From Chloroflexota bacterium (lineage in GTDB: Bacteria; Chloroflexota; Limnocylindria; Limnocylindrales; CSP1-4), in the NCBI GenBank assembly GCA_005883615.1, contig VBEC01000076.1:1-64000 (forward strand): DNA of 64,000 nucleotides, read 5' to 3'. This document shows, one piece after another, positions 26,247 to 34,922 of the stretch; within the stretch, counting starts at the first letter, position 1; the number at the start of each line of letters is the position of its first letter. The notes beneath the pieces are model-generated. The model did not search any database. It saw only the letters and a program-made list of their open reading frames with translations, and was not told where the DNA came from. The position numbers were made by a program, and so were the translations under genes.

Positions 26247-27202
26247 AATTGCACGACCTGCGACCTGCCCCCGGCTCGCGCACGGCCCGAACCCGCGTCG
26301 GCCGCGGGATCGCCGCCGGCAAGGGCAAGACGGCCGGGCGAGGGACGAAAGGCCAGAAGGCACGAGCGGGGAGCTCGATTCCACCCTGGTTCGAGGGCGG
26401 TCAGACCCCGCTCCATCAGCGGATCCCAAAGCTCCGCGGCTTTCGGAACCCGTTCAAGATCGAATACGAGATCGTCAACCTGGGACGCATCGGGGCCCTG
26501 GTCGAGCTCGGCACCCTCGAGCCCGGCGAGATGCCGGGCGCCAAGGCCCGAAGTGGAAAAGCCGCCCCAATCACCGTCAATCAGGAAATCCTGAAGGCGG
26601 TGGGCCTGGTCCGGACGCTGGACAAGCCTCTGAAGGTGCTCGGCCAGGGCGACATCAGCCAGGCGCTGTTCGTCGTCGCCGACGCGTTCAGCAAGAGCGC
26701 GGTGGCGAAGATCGAGGCCGCCGGCGGAAGCGTGTCGGTCATCGAGATGCCGGCTGCCCCCAGCCGTCCCAGGCGCAACGGCGGCCCGGCCGATGGCGCC
26801 GAACCCTCCAGGGCGACCGCGGCAGCGTCGCCGCCCGCGGCTGCGCACGAGCGAGCGGCGGCGTCGGAGCCCGTCGCGGCGCCTGAGCCCGAGGCCGCGC
26901 AGGAGGCAACTCCGCCGCCGGCTGGCGAGACACCGGTGGCGGCCCGCGAGGTCCACAAGGCGTCCCGTCGCGCGAGGCCTTCCGCTGCTTCTGACGGAGA
27001 GCCCTCCGCGCAAACGACCGATCAAAAACCTGCCCCGAAGCCGCGAGCGACGCGGGCACGCGGCGCGGGAGATGCCCGAGGCGCGAGAGGCGCCGCGAAG
27101 GCGGGGCCTTCGGCCGAGACCCCCACCGCCGAGGACGAAGGACCCGCCGGCTCTGCCGACGAATCCGAATCAAACGTGCAATCGACCGGCGACGAAGCCT
27201 GA
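26243..27202 (+). CDS. rplO: 50S ribosomal protein L15 with long C-terminal extension
   Basis: A 319-residue L15, about twice the usual 145-150. The core runs to about residue 170: [60 protein letters not shown], ending [15 protein letters not shown]. The rest is Ala/Pro/Arg/Glu-rich low complexity, basic in the middle (around residues 235-290) and acidic at the end ([16 protein letters not shown]). It is probably disordered at the ribosome surface. ATG overlaps the rpmD stop; secY follows after three bases. Confidence 0.95.
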   Translation: MKLHDLRPAPGSRTARTRVGRGIAAGKGKTAGRGTKGQKARAGSSIPPWFEGGQTPLHQRIPKLRGFRNPFKIEYEIVNLGRIGALVELGTLEPGEMPGAKARSGKAAPITVNQEILKAVGLVRTLDKPLKVLGQGDISQALFVVADAFSKSAVAKIEAAGGSVSVIEMPAAPSRPRRNGGPADGAEPSRATAAASPPAAAHERAAASEPVAAPEPEAAQEATPPPAGETPVAAREVHKASRRARPSAASDGEPSAQTTDQKPAPKPRATRARGAGDARGARGAAKAGPSAETPTAEDEGPAGSADESESNVQSTGDEA

Positions 27203-27205
27203 CCC

Positions 27206-28489
27206 GTGTTCGACGCGATCATCAATGCGTTTCGGGCGCCGGACATCCGGCGCCGGATCCTGTTCGTCGCCTTCGTCCTGATCATCTTCCGGTTGCTCTC
27301 GCACGTACCGGTCCCGGGCGTCGACCGGCAGGCGCTGCAAACCTTCTTTCAGGGCAGTGCCCTGTTCGGCCTGCTCGATCTCTTCTCGGGCGGCGGGCTG
27401 TCCAGCTTCTCGATCGTGGGGCTGGGCATGAATCCCTACATCAACGCGTCGATCATCATGCAGCTGATGACGAGCGTCATCCCGCGCCTCCAGGAGCTCA
27501 GCCGGGAGGGCGAGTACGGCCGGAACAAGATCAACCAGTACACGCGTTACCTGGCCGTGCCCATGGCGATGCTCCAGTCGTACGGATTCCTGGCGCTGTT
27601 GGCTTCGCAGGGCACGATCCTGACGACGCCCTTCGACATCTCGCGCTTTGAGACCCTGACCCAGATCATCACCCTCACCGCAGGGTCAGTCCTCCTCATG
27701 TGGCTGGGCGAGCTGATCACCGAAAAAGGCATCGGGAACGGCATCAGCTTCATCATCTTCGCCGGCATCGTGGGGCGGATTCCCAACGCGATCGGCAGTT
27801 TCCTGGGCAACCCGGACGTGGTTTCGCTCGTCATCTTCGGGGTGATCGGCGTGCTGGCGGTGTTCGTCATCATCTACATCCAGGAAGGCCAGCGGCGCAT
27901 CCCCATCCAGTACGCGTCACGGGTCCGCGGCCGGCGCATGTACCAGGGCGGGTCGACGTTCCTGCCACTTCGGGTCAACCAGGCCGGCGTCATCCCCATC
28001 ATCTTTGCGATCAGCATCCTGCTGTTCCCCCAGCAGGTGGCGAGCTACTTCCAGAACTCGCAGATCCCGCTCGTGGCCACGATCTCGACGGGGATCGTGA
28101 ACTTCCTGAATGTCCACAGCGCGCCGTACCTGTTGCTGTACTTCCTGATGACGGTCGGTTTCACCTACTTCTACACGGCGTTCGTTTTCAAGCCCGACGA
28201 GACGGCCGAGCAGCTGCGCAAGAACGGCGGGTTCATCCCGGGCATTCGGCCGGGCCGGCCCACCCAGGAGTACCTGAGCAAGATCGCGTTCCGCATCACC
28301 GTCGCGGGCGCCTTGTTCCTGGGGGTGGTTGCCGTTTCGCCGCAGGTCGTCGCGGCGATCTTCCCCACACTTGGCGGGATCGGGTTGGGCGGTACGGGCC
28401 TGTTGATCGTGGTGAGCGTGGTGGTCGAGACCATGAAACAGATCGAGGCCCAGTTGATGATGAGGAATTACGAGGGATTTATCCGTTGA
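27206..28489 (+). CDS. secY: Preprotein translocase subunit SecY
   Basis: A 427-residue SecY, the ten-helix channel of the Sec translocon. The start is GTG, MFDAIINAFRAPDIRRRILF. SHVPVPGVDRQAL leads into the plug region and GLGMNPYINASIIMQL is the second helix. The cytoplasmic loop GQRRIPIQYASRVRGRRMYQ binds SecA/ribosome. The C terminus QIEAQLMMRNYEGFIR is standard. Position after rplO and before adk is canonical. Confidence 0.98.
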   Translation: MFDAIINAFRAPDIRRRILFVAFVLIIFRLLSHVPVPGVDRQALQTFFQGSALFGLLDLFSGGGLSSFSIVGLGMNPYINASIIMQLMTSVIPRLQELSREGEYGRNKINQYTRYLAVPMAMLQSYGFLALLASQGTILTTPFDISRFETLTQIITLTAGSVLLMWLGELITEKGIGNGISFIIFAGIVGRIPNAIGSFLGNPDVVSLVIFGVIGVLAVFVIIYIQEGQRRIPIQYASRVRGRRMYQGGSTFLPLRVNQAGVIPIIFAISILLFPQQVASYFQNSQIPLVATISTGIVNFLNVHSAPYLLLYFLMTVGFTYFYTAFVFKPDETAEQLRKNGGFIPGIRPGRPTQEYLSKIAFRITVAGALFLGVVAVSPQVVAAIFPTLGGIGLGGTGLLIVVSVVVETMKQIEAQLMMRNYEGFIR

Positions 28490-28505
28490 TGGTGTGGCCG
28501 GCTGA

Positions 28506-29171
28506 ATGCGCGTGATCGTTCTGCTCGGCGCGCCCGGCGCTGGAAAAGGAACGCAGGCGGCCGTGCTGGCTCCTCGCCTGAACCTTCTTCACCTGGCGAC
28601 CGGCGACATGTTCCGAGCCGCTGCCGCCGCGGGCACGAGGATCGGCCTTGAAGCCAAGGCATACATGGACCGCGGCGAGCTCGTCCCCGATCACATCACC
28701 GTTCGCATGCTGCTCGACCGGCTGACCGCCTCGGATGCGACGCATGGCGTGATCCTCGACGGCTTCCCGCGCACCCCTGCCCAGGCGCGAGCACTCGACG
28801 TGGCGCTTGACGAACGAAGGTCGGGTGTCGAGGAGGCCATCCTGATCGACGTCCCGGCCGAAGAACTCGTGCGGCGCCTGTCGGGGCGCCGGCTTTGCCG
28901 CGCCGCAGGACATATCTACAACGAGGTCACAAACCCGCCTCACGTCCCCGGTGAATGCGACATCGACGGCTCCGAGCTTTACCAGCGTGCGGACGACCAA
29001 CTCGAGACGGTCAAGGCGCGCCTGGACCAGCAGATCCCCGAGCTGCTCGACGTCTGCGCGCACTACGAGGCCCAGGGCAAGCTTCGGACGGTCGACGGAA
29101 TGCGCCCAATCGAGGAGGTCACCGAGGAGCTCGTGGCCGCGCTGTCACAGCCCAGCGAAAGCCGTGCCTGA
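28506..29171 (+). CDS. adk: Adenylate kinase
   Basis: A 221-residue long-form adenylate kinase (ATP + AMP to 2 ADP), cytoplasmic. The P-loop is GAPGAGKGT (8-16). LDGFPRTPAQARALD lies in the core, and RRLSGRRLCRAAGHIYNEVT opens the LID. In zinc LID forms this reads CxxC and later CxxC/D. Here the second cysteine is Ala (CRAA) and the distal pair is ECDIDG, so at most two Cys and an Asp remain. Located between secY and map as in most bacteria. Confidence 0.97.
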   Translation: MRVIVLLGAPGAGKGTQAAVLAPRLNLLHLATGDMFRAAAAAGTRIGLEAKAYMDRGELVPDHITVRMLLDRLTASDATHGVILDGFPRTPAQARALDVALDERRSGVEEAILIDVPAEELVRRLSGRRLCRAAGHIYNEVTNPPHVPGECDIDGSELYQRADDQLETVKARLDQQIPELLDVCAHYEAQGKLRTVDGMRPIEEVTEELVAALSQPSESRA

Positions 29172-29172
29172 C

Positions 29173-29982
29173 GTGGTCACACGCAAGTCGCGCCAGGAGA
29201 TCGACAAGATGCGCCGCGCCGGCAGGCTCGTCGCCGAGGTGCTGGCGCTCGTCGAATCCGAGCTGCGCCCGGGCATCACGACGGGCGAGCTCGACCGGCT
29301 GGCAGAGCGACACCTGCGCGCCGCGGGTGCCACACCCTCGTTCAAGGGCTATCTCGGCGGGGGCCATTATGGCCGCGGGCCGGGCGCCTTCCCGGCAAGC
29401 CTGTGCATCTCGATCGACGATCAGGTCGTGCATGGCATCCCCAGCGAACGCGACATCCAGGAGGGACAGCTCGTCTCGGTTGACGCCGGGGCGATCGTCG
29501 ACGGGTGGCACGGCGACGCTGCGCGGACATTCGTGGTCGGCCCAGTCTCCGCAGAAGCTCGCGAGCTCGTTGACACCACCAGGCTGGCGTTGATGGCCGG
29601 AATTGCGGCGGCCCAGCCCGGGAGCCGGATCGGCGACATCGGCGCGGCCATCGAGGACATCGCCATGGAGAAGGGCTACGGCATCGTCCGCCAGTTCGTC
29701 GGCCACGGCATCGGAACGTCGATGCACGAGGAACCGCAGGTCCCGAATTTCCGGTCGGGCAACGGAGGTCGTCGGATCGAGGCCGGCATGTGCCTGGCGA
29801 TCGAGCCAATGTTCACCCTGGGCGGCGACGCCGTGGGTGTCGAGGCCGACGGCTGGACGGTCGTGACGCGCGACGGCTCGCTCGCCGCACACTTCGAGCA
29901 CACCATCGCGATCACGGAAGGCGGGCCGGAAATCCTCACCAGCGTGGGCAGTCCGCTGGTTGCCGGATCGCGCTCAATTTGA
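29173..29982 (+). CDS. map: Methionine aminopeptidase, type I
   Basis: A 269-residue MetAP that removes the N-terminal methionine from nascent proteins. Metal ligands are visible: Asp in SVDAGAIVDGWHGDA (two), His in FVGHGIGTSMHEEPQVP, Glu in LAIEPMFTLG and Glu in ITEGGPE. I chose GTG 29173 (MVTRKSRQEIDKMRRAGRLV); GTG 29164 would add three residues. It starts one base after the adk stop. Confidence 0.97.
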   Translation: MVTRKSRQEIDKMRRAGRLVAEVLALVESELRPGITTGELDRLAERHLRAAGATPSFKGYLGGGHYGRGPGAFPASLCISIDDQVVHGIPSERDIQEGQLVSVDAGAIVDGWHGDAARTFVVGPVSAEARELVDTTRLALMAGIAAAQPGSRIGDIGAAIEDIAMEKGYGIVRQFVGHGIGTSMHEEPQVPNFRSGNGGRRIEAGMCLAIEPMFTLGGDAVGVEADGWTVVTRDGSLAAHFEHTIAITEGGPEILTSVGSPLVAGSRSI

Positions 29983-29986
29983 TACT
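29981..29986 (+). promoter_or_regulatory. Possible -10 element (GATACT) upstream of infA
   Basis: GATACT follows an AT-rich patch (CAATTT) overlapping the map stop. TTGCCG (29960-29965) could be a weak -35 with a 15-base spacer. This would start a separate transcript for infA-rpmJ-rpsM and the alpha operon. The evidence is weak. Confidence 0.35.
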
Positions 29987-29999
29987 CTGCGCGTTCGTG

Positions 30000-30018
30000 T
30001 GCCGGTCACGGACCGGCA
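30000..30018 (+). promoter_or_regulatory. Perfect hairpin in the infA leader
   Basis: TGCCGGTC (30000-30007) and GACCGGCA (30011-30018) form an 8-bp perfect stem with loop ACG, 32 bases before the infA start. There is no T-run, so it is not a terminator. It could stabilise the mRNA or be a protein-binding site. Confidence 0.5.
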
Positions 30019-30050
30019 TTCGGCACGAGAAAGGGAACGACTAACCGCCT

Positions 30051-30269
30051 GTGGCCAAGAAGGACGCGATCGAAGTGGAGGGAACGGTCATCGAGCCGCT
30101 TCCCAACACAATGTTCGCGGTCGAACTCGAGAACGGCCACCGGGTGCTCGCCCACATCAGCGGCAAGCTTCGGATGAATTTCATTCGGATCCTGCCGGGT
30201 GATCGCGTGCGGGTGGAGCTGTCGCCCTACGACCTCACTCGGGGCCGGATCACCTACCGGCTCAAATAG
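30051..30269 (+). CDS. infA: Translation initiation factor IF-1
   Basis: A 72-residue IF-1 that occupies the A site during initiation. GTG start; [20 protein letters not shown], then [20 protein letters not shown] and the conserved end [20 protein letters not shown]. It is a single OB fold of normal length. It is preceded by AAAGGGAA at moderate distance. Confidence 0.98.
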   Translation: MAKKDAIEVEGTVIEPLPNTMFAVELENGHRVLAHISGKLRMNFIRILPGDRVRVELSPYDLTRGRITYRLK

Positions 30270-30303
30270 CGCGTGAACAACGCATGAACCTCACGAGGAA
30301 ACG

Positions 30304-30417
30304 TTGAAAGTCAGAGCGTCCGTCAAGGCCCGCTGCGACAACTGCAAAGTCATCCGCCGGCATGGAACGGTCATGGTCATCTGCCCAAATCCCAAGCACA
30401 AGCAGCGGCAGGGCTGA
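30304..30417 (+). CDS. rpmJ: 50S ribosomal protein L36
   Basis: A 37-codon gene with a rare TTG start behind [27 protein letters not shown], then [17 protein letters not shown]. The zinc ligands Cys11, Cys14, Cys27 and His32 are all present. The position infA-rpmJ-rpsM is canonical and supports the TTG start. Only three bases separate its stop from rpsM. Confidence 0.96.
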   Translation: MKVRASVKARCDNCKVIRRHGTVMVICPNPKHKQRQG

Positions 30418-30420
30418 TCA

Positions 30421-30792
30421 ATGGCGCGCATCGCCGGCGTCGACGTCCCGCGCGAAAAACGCGTCGAGGTGGCGCTTACCTACATATACGGCATCGGACT
30501 TCCGACGGCTCAGAAGATCCTCGCCCAGAGCAACATCAACCCCGACACACGGGTGCGCGATCTGACCGAGGAGCAGGTCAACCGGCTGCGCGAGCTGATC
30601 GACCGACGATACAAGGTGGAAGGCGACCTGCGCCGCGAGGTGGCGCTCAACATCAAGCGCCTGATCGAGATCGGCTCGTACCGCGGCGTGCGCCACCGGC
30701 GCAATCTCCCGGTTCGCGGCCAGCGCACGAAAACGAACGGGCGACAGCGTCGCGGACCAAAGCGGACGGTTGGCGTCCGGCGCAAGAAGTAA
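30421..30792 (+). CDS. rpsM: 30S ribosomal protein S13
   Basis: A 123-residue S13 of the small-subunit head, contacting P-site tRNA and L5. [20 protein letters not shown], then [20 protein letters not shown] and [20 protein letters not shown] are diagnostic. The basic tail reads [12 protein letters not shown]. The start is three bases after rpmJ; rpsK follows after 18 bases with a CGAGGAAA site. Confidence 0.97.
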   Translation: MARIAGVDVPREKRVEVALTYIYGIGLPTAQKILAQSNINPDTRVRDLTEEQVNRLRELIDRRYKVEGDLRREVALNIKRLIEIGSYRGVRHRRNLPVRGQRTKTNGRQRRGPKRTVGVRRKK

Positions 30793-30810
30793 CGAGGAAA
30801 CAAGCCAGGT

Positions 30811-31206
30811 ATGGCCGAACGCAAGAAGGCGACCAAACAGCGCCGCCGTGAGAAGAAGAACGTCCCATCCGGACACGTCCACATCCAGGCGACGTTCAAC
30901 AACACGATCATCACGATCACGGACCCGACCGGCGCGGTCATCAGCTGGGGCTCGGCCGGCACCGCCGGATTCAAGGGCTCCCGCAAGAGCACGCCCTATG
31001 CCGCGGCCCTGTCGGCCGACGGTGCGGCGCGCCGGGCGATGGAGCACGGCATGCGCCAGGTCGAGGTGTACGTGAAGGGCCCCGGCGCGGGTCGCGAGCA
31101 GGCGATCCGGTCACTCCAGGCGGCGGGTATGGAGGTCACGGCGATCACGGACGTCACGCCCATTCCGCACAACGGCTGCCGCGCGCCCAAACGGCGCCGG
31201 GTCTAG
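30811..31206 (+). CDS. rpsK: 30S ribosomal protein S11
   Basis: A 131-residue S11 on the platform near the mRNA exit. The basic N terminus leads into [20 protein letters not shown] and [19 protein letters not shown]. The conserved end [18 protein letters not shown] is intact. Normal length and normal alpha-operon position before rpsD. Confidence 0.98.
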   Translation: MAERKKATKQRRREKKNVPSGHVHIQATFNNTIITITDPTGAVISWGSAGTAGFKGSRKSTPYAAALSADGAARRAMEHGMRQVEVYVKGPGAGREQAIRSLQAAGMEVTAITDVTPIPHNGCRAPKRRRV

Positions 31207-31216
31207 GCGCGTCGTC

Positions 31217-31843
31217 ATGGCACGTTACACGGGCTCTGTCTGTCGCCTCTGCCGCCGAGAAGGCGCCAAGCTGTTCCTCAAGGGCAGCCGCTGTTACACC
31301 AAGAAGTGCGCGTTCGAGCGGCGTCCCACACCGCCCGGCCAGCATGGTGTCCGCCGTCGCAAGGTCGGCGAGTTCGGGCTGCAGCTGCGCGAAAAGCAGA
31401 AGGTACGGCGGGTCTACGCCGTCCTGGAGCGGCAGTTCAAGAACTACTTCGACACCGCCGAATCGCGGCCCGGCGTGACCGGTGAGAACCTCCTTCGTCT
31501 GCTGGAGCTGCGGCTCGACAACGTCGTGTACCGGATGGGCTTCACTACATCCCGGGCACAGGCCCGCCAGCTCGTCGGTCATGGTCACTTCGCGGTCAAC
31601 GGCCGGCCGACCGGCATTCCGTCCTTCCAGCTCAAGCCCGGCGATCGGATCGAGGTCCGCGAGAGCCGACGCGCTCGCGAGCCGTTCAAGCTGGCGCGCG
31701 AGACGCTCCGCTCGCAGCAGACGCCCGATTGGCTAACCGTGGACCCCGCCGCCCTGTCCGGCACCGTTTCCGCCGATCCCCGCCGTGACCAGATGCCGCT
31801 CGATCTCAACGAGCAGCTCGTGGTCGAGTACTACTCGAGGTAA
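31217..31843 (+). CDS. rpsD: 30S ribosomal protein S4, zinc type
   Basis: A 208-residue S4, a primary 16S binder. The N terminus carries CRLC (9-12) and a second pair (Cys26, Cys31 in [10 protein letters not shown]), so the zinc-binding form is likely. The S4 RNA-binding domain is [20 protein letters not shown] followed by [20 protein letters not shown]. Ends [10 protein letters not shown]. It lies in the alpha operon before rpoA. Confidence 0.97.
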   Translation: MARYTGSVCRLCRREGAKLFLKGSRCYTKKCAFERRPTPPGQHGVRRRKVGEFGLQLREKQKVRRVYAVLERQFKNYFDTAESRPGVTGENLLRLLELRLDNVVYRMGFTTSRAQARQLVGHGHFAVNGRPTGIPSFQLKPGDRIEVRESRRAREPFKLARETLRSQQTPDWLTVDPAALSGTVSADPRRDQMPLDLNEQLVVEYYSR

Positions 31844-31853
31844 GCCCTAAACC

Positions 31854-32852
31854 ATGATCGAACTCGAGGCACCCCATATCGAGCCCGTCGAGGAGCTCGG
31901 CGCGTACGCGAAGTACGAGGCCGGACCCCTCGAGGCGGGCTATGGCGTCACGCTCGGCAACGCGCTCCGGCGCGTCCTGCTATCTTCGCTCGAAGGCGCC
32001 GCGGTCACGTCCGTGCAGGTCCGGGACGTGTACCAGGAGTTCTCCACGATCCCGGGCGTCAAGGAAGACGTCACGCAGATCGTCCTGAATGTCAAGAAGC
32101 TGCGACTGAAGAGCTTCGCCAACCACCCGGTTTCGCTGCGCCTGATCAAGAGCGGCGCCGGCGCGGTGACGGCCGGCGACATCACCGAATCAGCGGACGT
32201 CGAGATCGTCAACCCCGAGCTGGTCCTGATGACCATCGACAAGGACGACGTGACGATCGAGATGGACCTGACGGTCGAGCGCGGAGTGGGCTACCTGGGC
32301 GCCGAGCGCACGGAAGCGCTGCCCATCGGCGTCATCGCCGTGGACGCGATCTTCACACCCGTCCGCAAGGTGAACTACTGGATCGACAGCGTCCGTGTTG
32401 GCCAGATGACCAACTACGACAAGCTCACGATCGAGATCGAGACGGACGGCACGATCAGCCCAGAGGAGGCTCTTTCGCGGGCTGCTGAGCGCCTCGTCCG
32501 GGAGTTCCAGAACTTCGTCAGCATCGGCATGCCGATCGGGCCGGGTGAGCGCGCCGGAGCCGGCGTGCCGCAGCTGCCGCCCAACATGCTGGACATGCCC
32601 ATCGAAGAGCTCGACCTGCCGATGCGGGCCTACAACTCGCTCAAGCGCAACAACATCGTGAAGGTCGGCCAGCTGCTGCAGCTCTCCGACGATGACCTCC
32701 TGCGAATGCGCAACTTTGGCAAGAAGTCGCTCGACGAGATGAAGGAGCGCCTGCGCATGCGCGGCTTCATCGTGCCCGAGACCGACGCGGACGAGCTCGA
32801 CGAGCTGGGCGTCGAGGACGACGGCCTCGAAGGTGGGGACGAGGAGGCCTGA
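31854..32852 (+). CDS. rpoA: DNA-directed RNA polymerase subunit alpha
   Basis: A 332-residue alpha subunit. The N-terminal assembly domain has GPLEAGYGVTLGNALRRVLL and EFSTIPGVKEDVTQIVLNVK. After a flexible linker (about 232-255, MPIGPGERAGAGVPQLPPNM) the C-terminal domain contains LPMRAYNSLKRNNIVKVGQL and MRNFGKKSLDEMKERLRMRG. The acidic end DELDELGVEDDGLEGGDEEA is slightly extended. rplQ begins two bases after the stop. Confidence 0.98.
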   Translation: MIELEAPHIEPVEELGAYAKYEAGPLEAGYGVTLGNALRRVLLSSLEGAAVTSVQVRDVYQEFSTIPGVKEDVTQIVLNVKKLRLKSFANHPVSLRLIKSGAGAVTAGDITESADVEIVNPELVLMTIDKDDVTIEMDLTVERGVGYLGAERTEALPIGVIAVDAIFTPVRKVNYWIDSVRVGQMTNYDKLTIEIETDGTISPEEALSRAAERLVREFQNFVSIGMPIGPGERAGAGVPQLPPNMLDMPIEELDLPMRAYNSLKRNNIVKVGQLLQLSDDDLLRMRNFGKKSLDEMKERLRMRGFIVPETDADELDELGVEDDGLEGGDEEA

Positions 32853-32854
32853 GC

Positions 32855-33208
32855 GTGGCCCATCGGATCGACGGCCGGAAGCTCGGGCGCAAGCACGGCG
32901 CCAGGATGGCGCTGTTCAAGAACCTGACCGTGTCCGTCCTTCGATACGAGAAGGTGCGCACGACGGAGGCCAAGGCGAAGGAGGTCCGCGGGCAGGTCGA
33001 GAGGGTCATCACGCTCGCCAAGCGCGGCGACCTCACCGCTCGCCGGACGGTGCTCTCGGAGTTTCCGAACGAGCCGCTCGTGATCAACAAGCTGTTCGAC
33101 GAGATCGCGCCAAAGTACGCGGACAGGACATCGGGTTTCACCCGTATCGTGCGGATCGGACAGCGGCCCGGTGACGCGGCGGAAATCGTCCAGCTCGAAC
33201 TGGTCTGA
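32855..33208 (+). CDS. rplQ: 50S ribosomal protein L17
   Basis: A 117-residue L17 at the tunnel exit. GTG start; MAHRIDGRKLGRKHGARMAL, then FKNLTVSVLRYEKVRTTEAK and [20 protein letters not shown]. It closes the alpha operon. The truA start codon lies inside it, 38 bases before its stop. Confidence 0.97.
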   Translation: MAHRIDGRKLGRKHGARMALFKNLTVSVLRYEKVRTTEAKAKEVRGQVERVITLAKRGDLTARRTVLSEFPNEPLVINKLFDEIAPKYADRTSGFTRIVRIGQRPGDAAEIVQLELV

Positions 33209-34052
33209 GAACGCAGGCACCCGAGAGGGTGCCCTCGGGCGCGGACGCCGCTTCCGCGCACGGGTTGAATACGATGGCACGGACTTCGCCGGGTACCAGG
33301 CCCAACGGGGAGCTCGGACGGTCCAGGGAGTGCTCGAGGACGCGCTCGCCCAGTTGAATGGGGGAGCACGGCTCCGAGTCGACGCTGCGGGCCGGACCGA
33401 CGCCGGGGTGCACGCCGCGGACCAGGTGATCGCGTTCACCTATCCCGGCCGCCTCTCGGCGCAGGATCTGGGTCGAGCGATCGACGCTCTTCTGCCGGCG
33501 GACGTCTCGGTTCGAGACGTCAGACGCGTGGCCCAAGGCTTCCATCCTCGCCGCGCGGCGCGGTTTCGGGAATACCGCTACACCGTCTGGAACGGGCCGC
33601 GTAGTCCGCTTCGCGAGCGCCTGGCACTCGGGGTGCGGTCCCCGCTCAACACCGGCGCGATGGCGCGGGCCGGGTCGGTCCTCGAGGGCCGGCACGACTT
33701 CTCCGCCTTCGGGGCAGCGATCGGCGCATCGCCGATCCGGACCGTTCATCGGGTCCGGGTCCGGCGCAAGGGATCGGAGGTGACGATCGACGTCGTCGCC
33801 GACGCGTTCCTGCGGGGGATGGTTCGCCGGATGGTCGCCGCGCTCCTGGAAGTGGGCCGCGGGAATATTGATGCAGATGCCGTCGGCCAGGCGCTCGTCG
33901 GCCGAAAGGCAGCATTCGACGGGGCCGCGGCACCGGCGAAGGGCCTGAGCCTTCGACGGGTCGCCCTTGGACGACGCGAGAAAATCGGGCCAGACGAAGT
34001 GCAACCAGACGAAGTGCAAGAGGAACTGGACGGAGAGCACGAAGAGCGATGA
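33171..34052 (+). CDS. truA: tRNA pseudouridine synthase A (positions 38-40)
   Basis: A 293-residue TruA that isomerises uridines 38-40 in tRNA anticodon stems. The catalytic aspartate lies in [38 protein letters not shown] is the N-terminal signature and [19 protein letters not shown] follows. The only in-frame start before the fold is GTG 33171, inside rplQ, giving a 28-residue leader and a 38-base overlap. The last 35 residues are an extra charged tail with PDEVQ duplicated from a 15-bp repeat. The stop overlaps rplM (ATGA). Confidence 0.93.
   Translation: MTRRKSSSSNWSENAGTREGALGRGRRFRARVEYDGTDFAGYQAQRGARTVQGVLEDALAQLNGGARLRVDAAGRTDAGVHAADQVIAFTYPGRLSAQDLGRAIDALLPADVSVRDVRRVAQGFHPRRAARFREYRYTVWNGPRSPLRERLALGVRSPLNTGAMARAGSVLEGRHDFSAFGAAIGASPIRTVHRVRVRRKGSEVTIDVVADAFLRGMVRRMVAALLEVGRGNIDADAVGQALVGRKAAFDGAAAPAKGLSLRRVALGRREKIGPDEVQPDEVQEELDGEHEER
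33990..34019 (+). repeat. 15-bp tandem duplication at the end of truA
   Basis: CCAGACGAAGTGCAA occurs twice without interruption, in frame, encoding [10 protein letters not shown] in the charged C-terminal tail of TruA. Perfect identity suggests a recent slippage event. Confidence 0.9.
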
Positions 34053-34480
34053 ACTCGAAGACCTTCACGCTCCGCGAGAGCGACATCGACCGCCGCTGGT
34101 ACGTCGTGGACGCGACGGATCAGACGCTGGGTCGCCTTGCCTCGCGCATCGCGCGCGTCCTGGAGGGCAAGAACAAGCCCGAATACACGCCCAACCTCGA
34201 CTCCGGCGATCACGTCATCGTCCTGAACGCGGCCCGCGTGGCTGTCACCCGCGACAAGCGCGAAACGAAGCTGTATATCCGCCACAGCGGCTATCCGCGC
34301 GGGTTGAAGGAAGAAACCCTTGGGCACCTGTTGGAGCGGCGTCCGGAGGAGGCCATCCGAAGAGCCGTGAAGGGGATGCTGCCGCGCAATCGCCTGGGCG
34401 TTCAGCAGCTTCGCAAGCTCAAGATCTACCCCGGGTCAGACCATCCGCACCAAGCCCAGCAGCCCGAGCCGCTGGCCTGA
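34049..34480 (+). CDS. rplM: 50S ribosomal protein L13
   Basis: A 143-residue L13, an early-assembly protein. [20 protein letters not shown] and the following [20 protein letters not shown] are typical. The signature [20 protein letters not shown] leads to [20 protein letters not shown]. The ATG overlaps the truA stop by four bases. It pairs with rpsI, as in nearly all bacteria. Confidence 0.97.
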   Translation: MNSKTFTLRESDIDRRWYVVDATDQTLGRLASRIARVLEGKNKPEYTPNLDSGDHVIVLNAARVAVTRDKRETKLYIRHSGYPRGLKEETLGHLLERRPEEAIRRAVKGMLPRNRLGVQQLRKLKIYPGSDHPHQAQQPEPLA

Positions 34481-34491
34481 CGAGGAGCACC

Positions 34492-34890
34492 ATGACGACG
34501 CCTGCTTTCTTCACCGGGACCGGTCGCCGCAAGACGGCAATCGCGCGCGTTCGGCTGCTGCCGGGCGAGGGCGAGATCGTGATCAACGGCCGGACGCTCG
34601 AGGAGCATTTCGGCAACGCCGTGAACGAGGCGGACGTCCGGATGCCGTTCCGGGTCACGGGCACCGAGGGCCGCTTCAACGCGATGGTCAAGGTCGAAGG
34701 CGGCGGGGTAACCGGTCAGGCCGGTGCGATTCGTCACGGCATCGCCCGCGCCCTGCTCCAGCTCGATCCGGATGGCCATCGCCTGCCCCTCCGACAAGCC
34801 GGGCTCCTGACGCGCGATCCACGCATGAAGGAACGCAAGAAGTACGGCCTCAAGCGAGCTCGCAAGGCACCGCAGTACACCAAACGCTGA
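34492..34890 (+). CDS. rpsI: 30S ribosomal protein S9
   Basis: A 132-residue S9 whose C-terminal tail contacts P-site tRNA. ATG follows [47 protein letters not shown] and the basic tail [17 protein letters not shown] are diagnostic. It ends the ribosomal supercluster. The next gene starts 32 bases later behind GGAGAGGAAG, so transcription may continue. Confidence 0.97.
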   Translation: MTTPAFFTGTGRRKTAIARVRLLPGEGEIVINGRTLEEHFGNAVNEADVRMPFRVTGTEGRFNAMVKVEGGGVTGQAGAIRHGIARALLQLDPDGHRLPLRQAGLLTRDPRMKERKKYGLKRARKAPQYTKR

Positions 34891-34922
34891 GGGCCCGACC
34901 GCCGGAGAGGAAGCGCGTCCGA

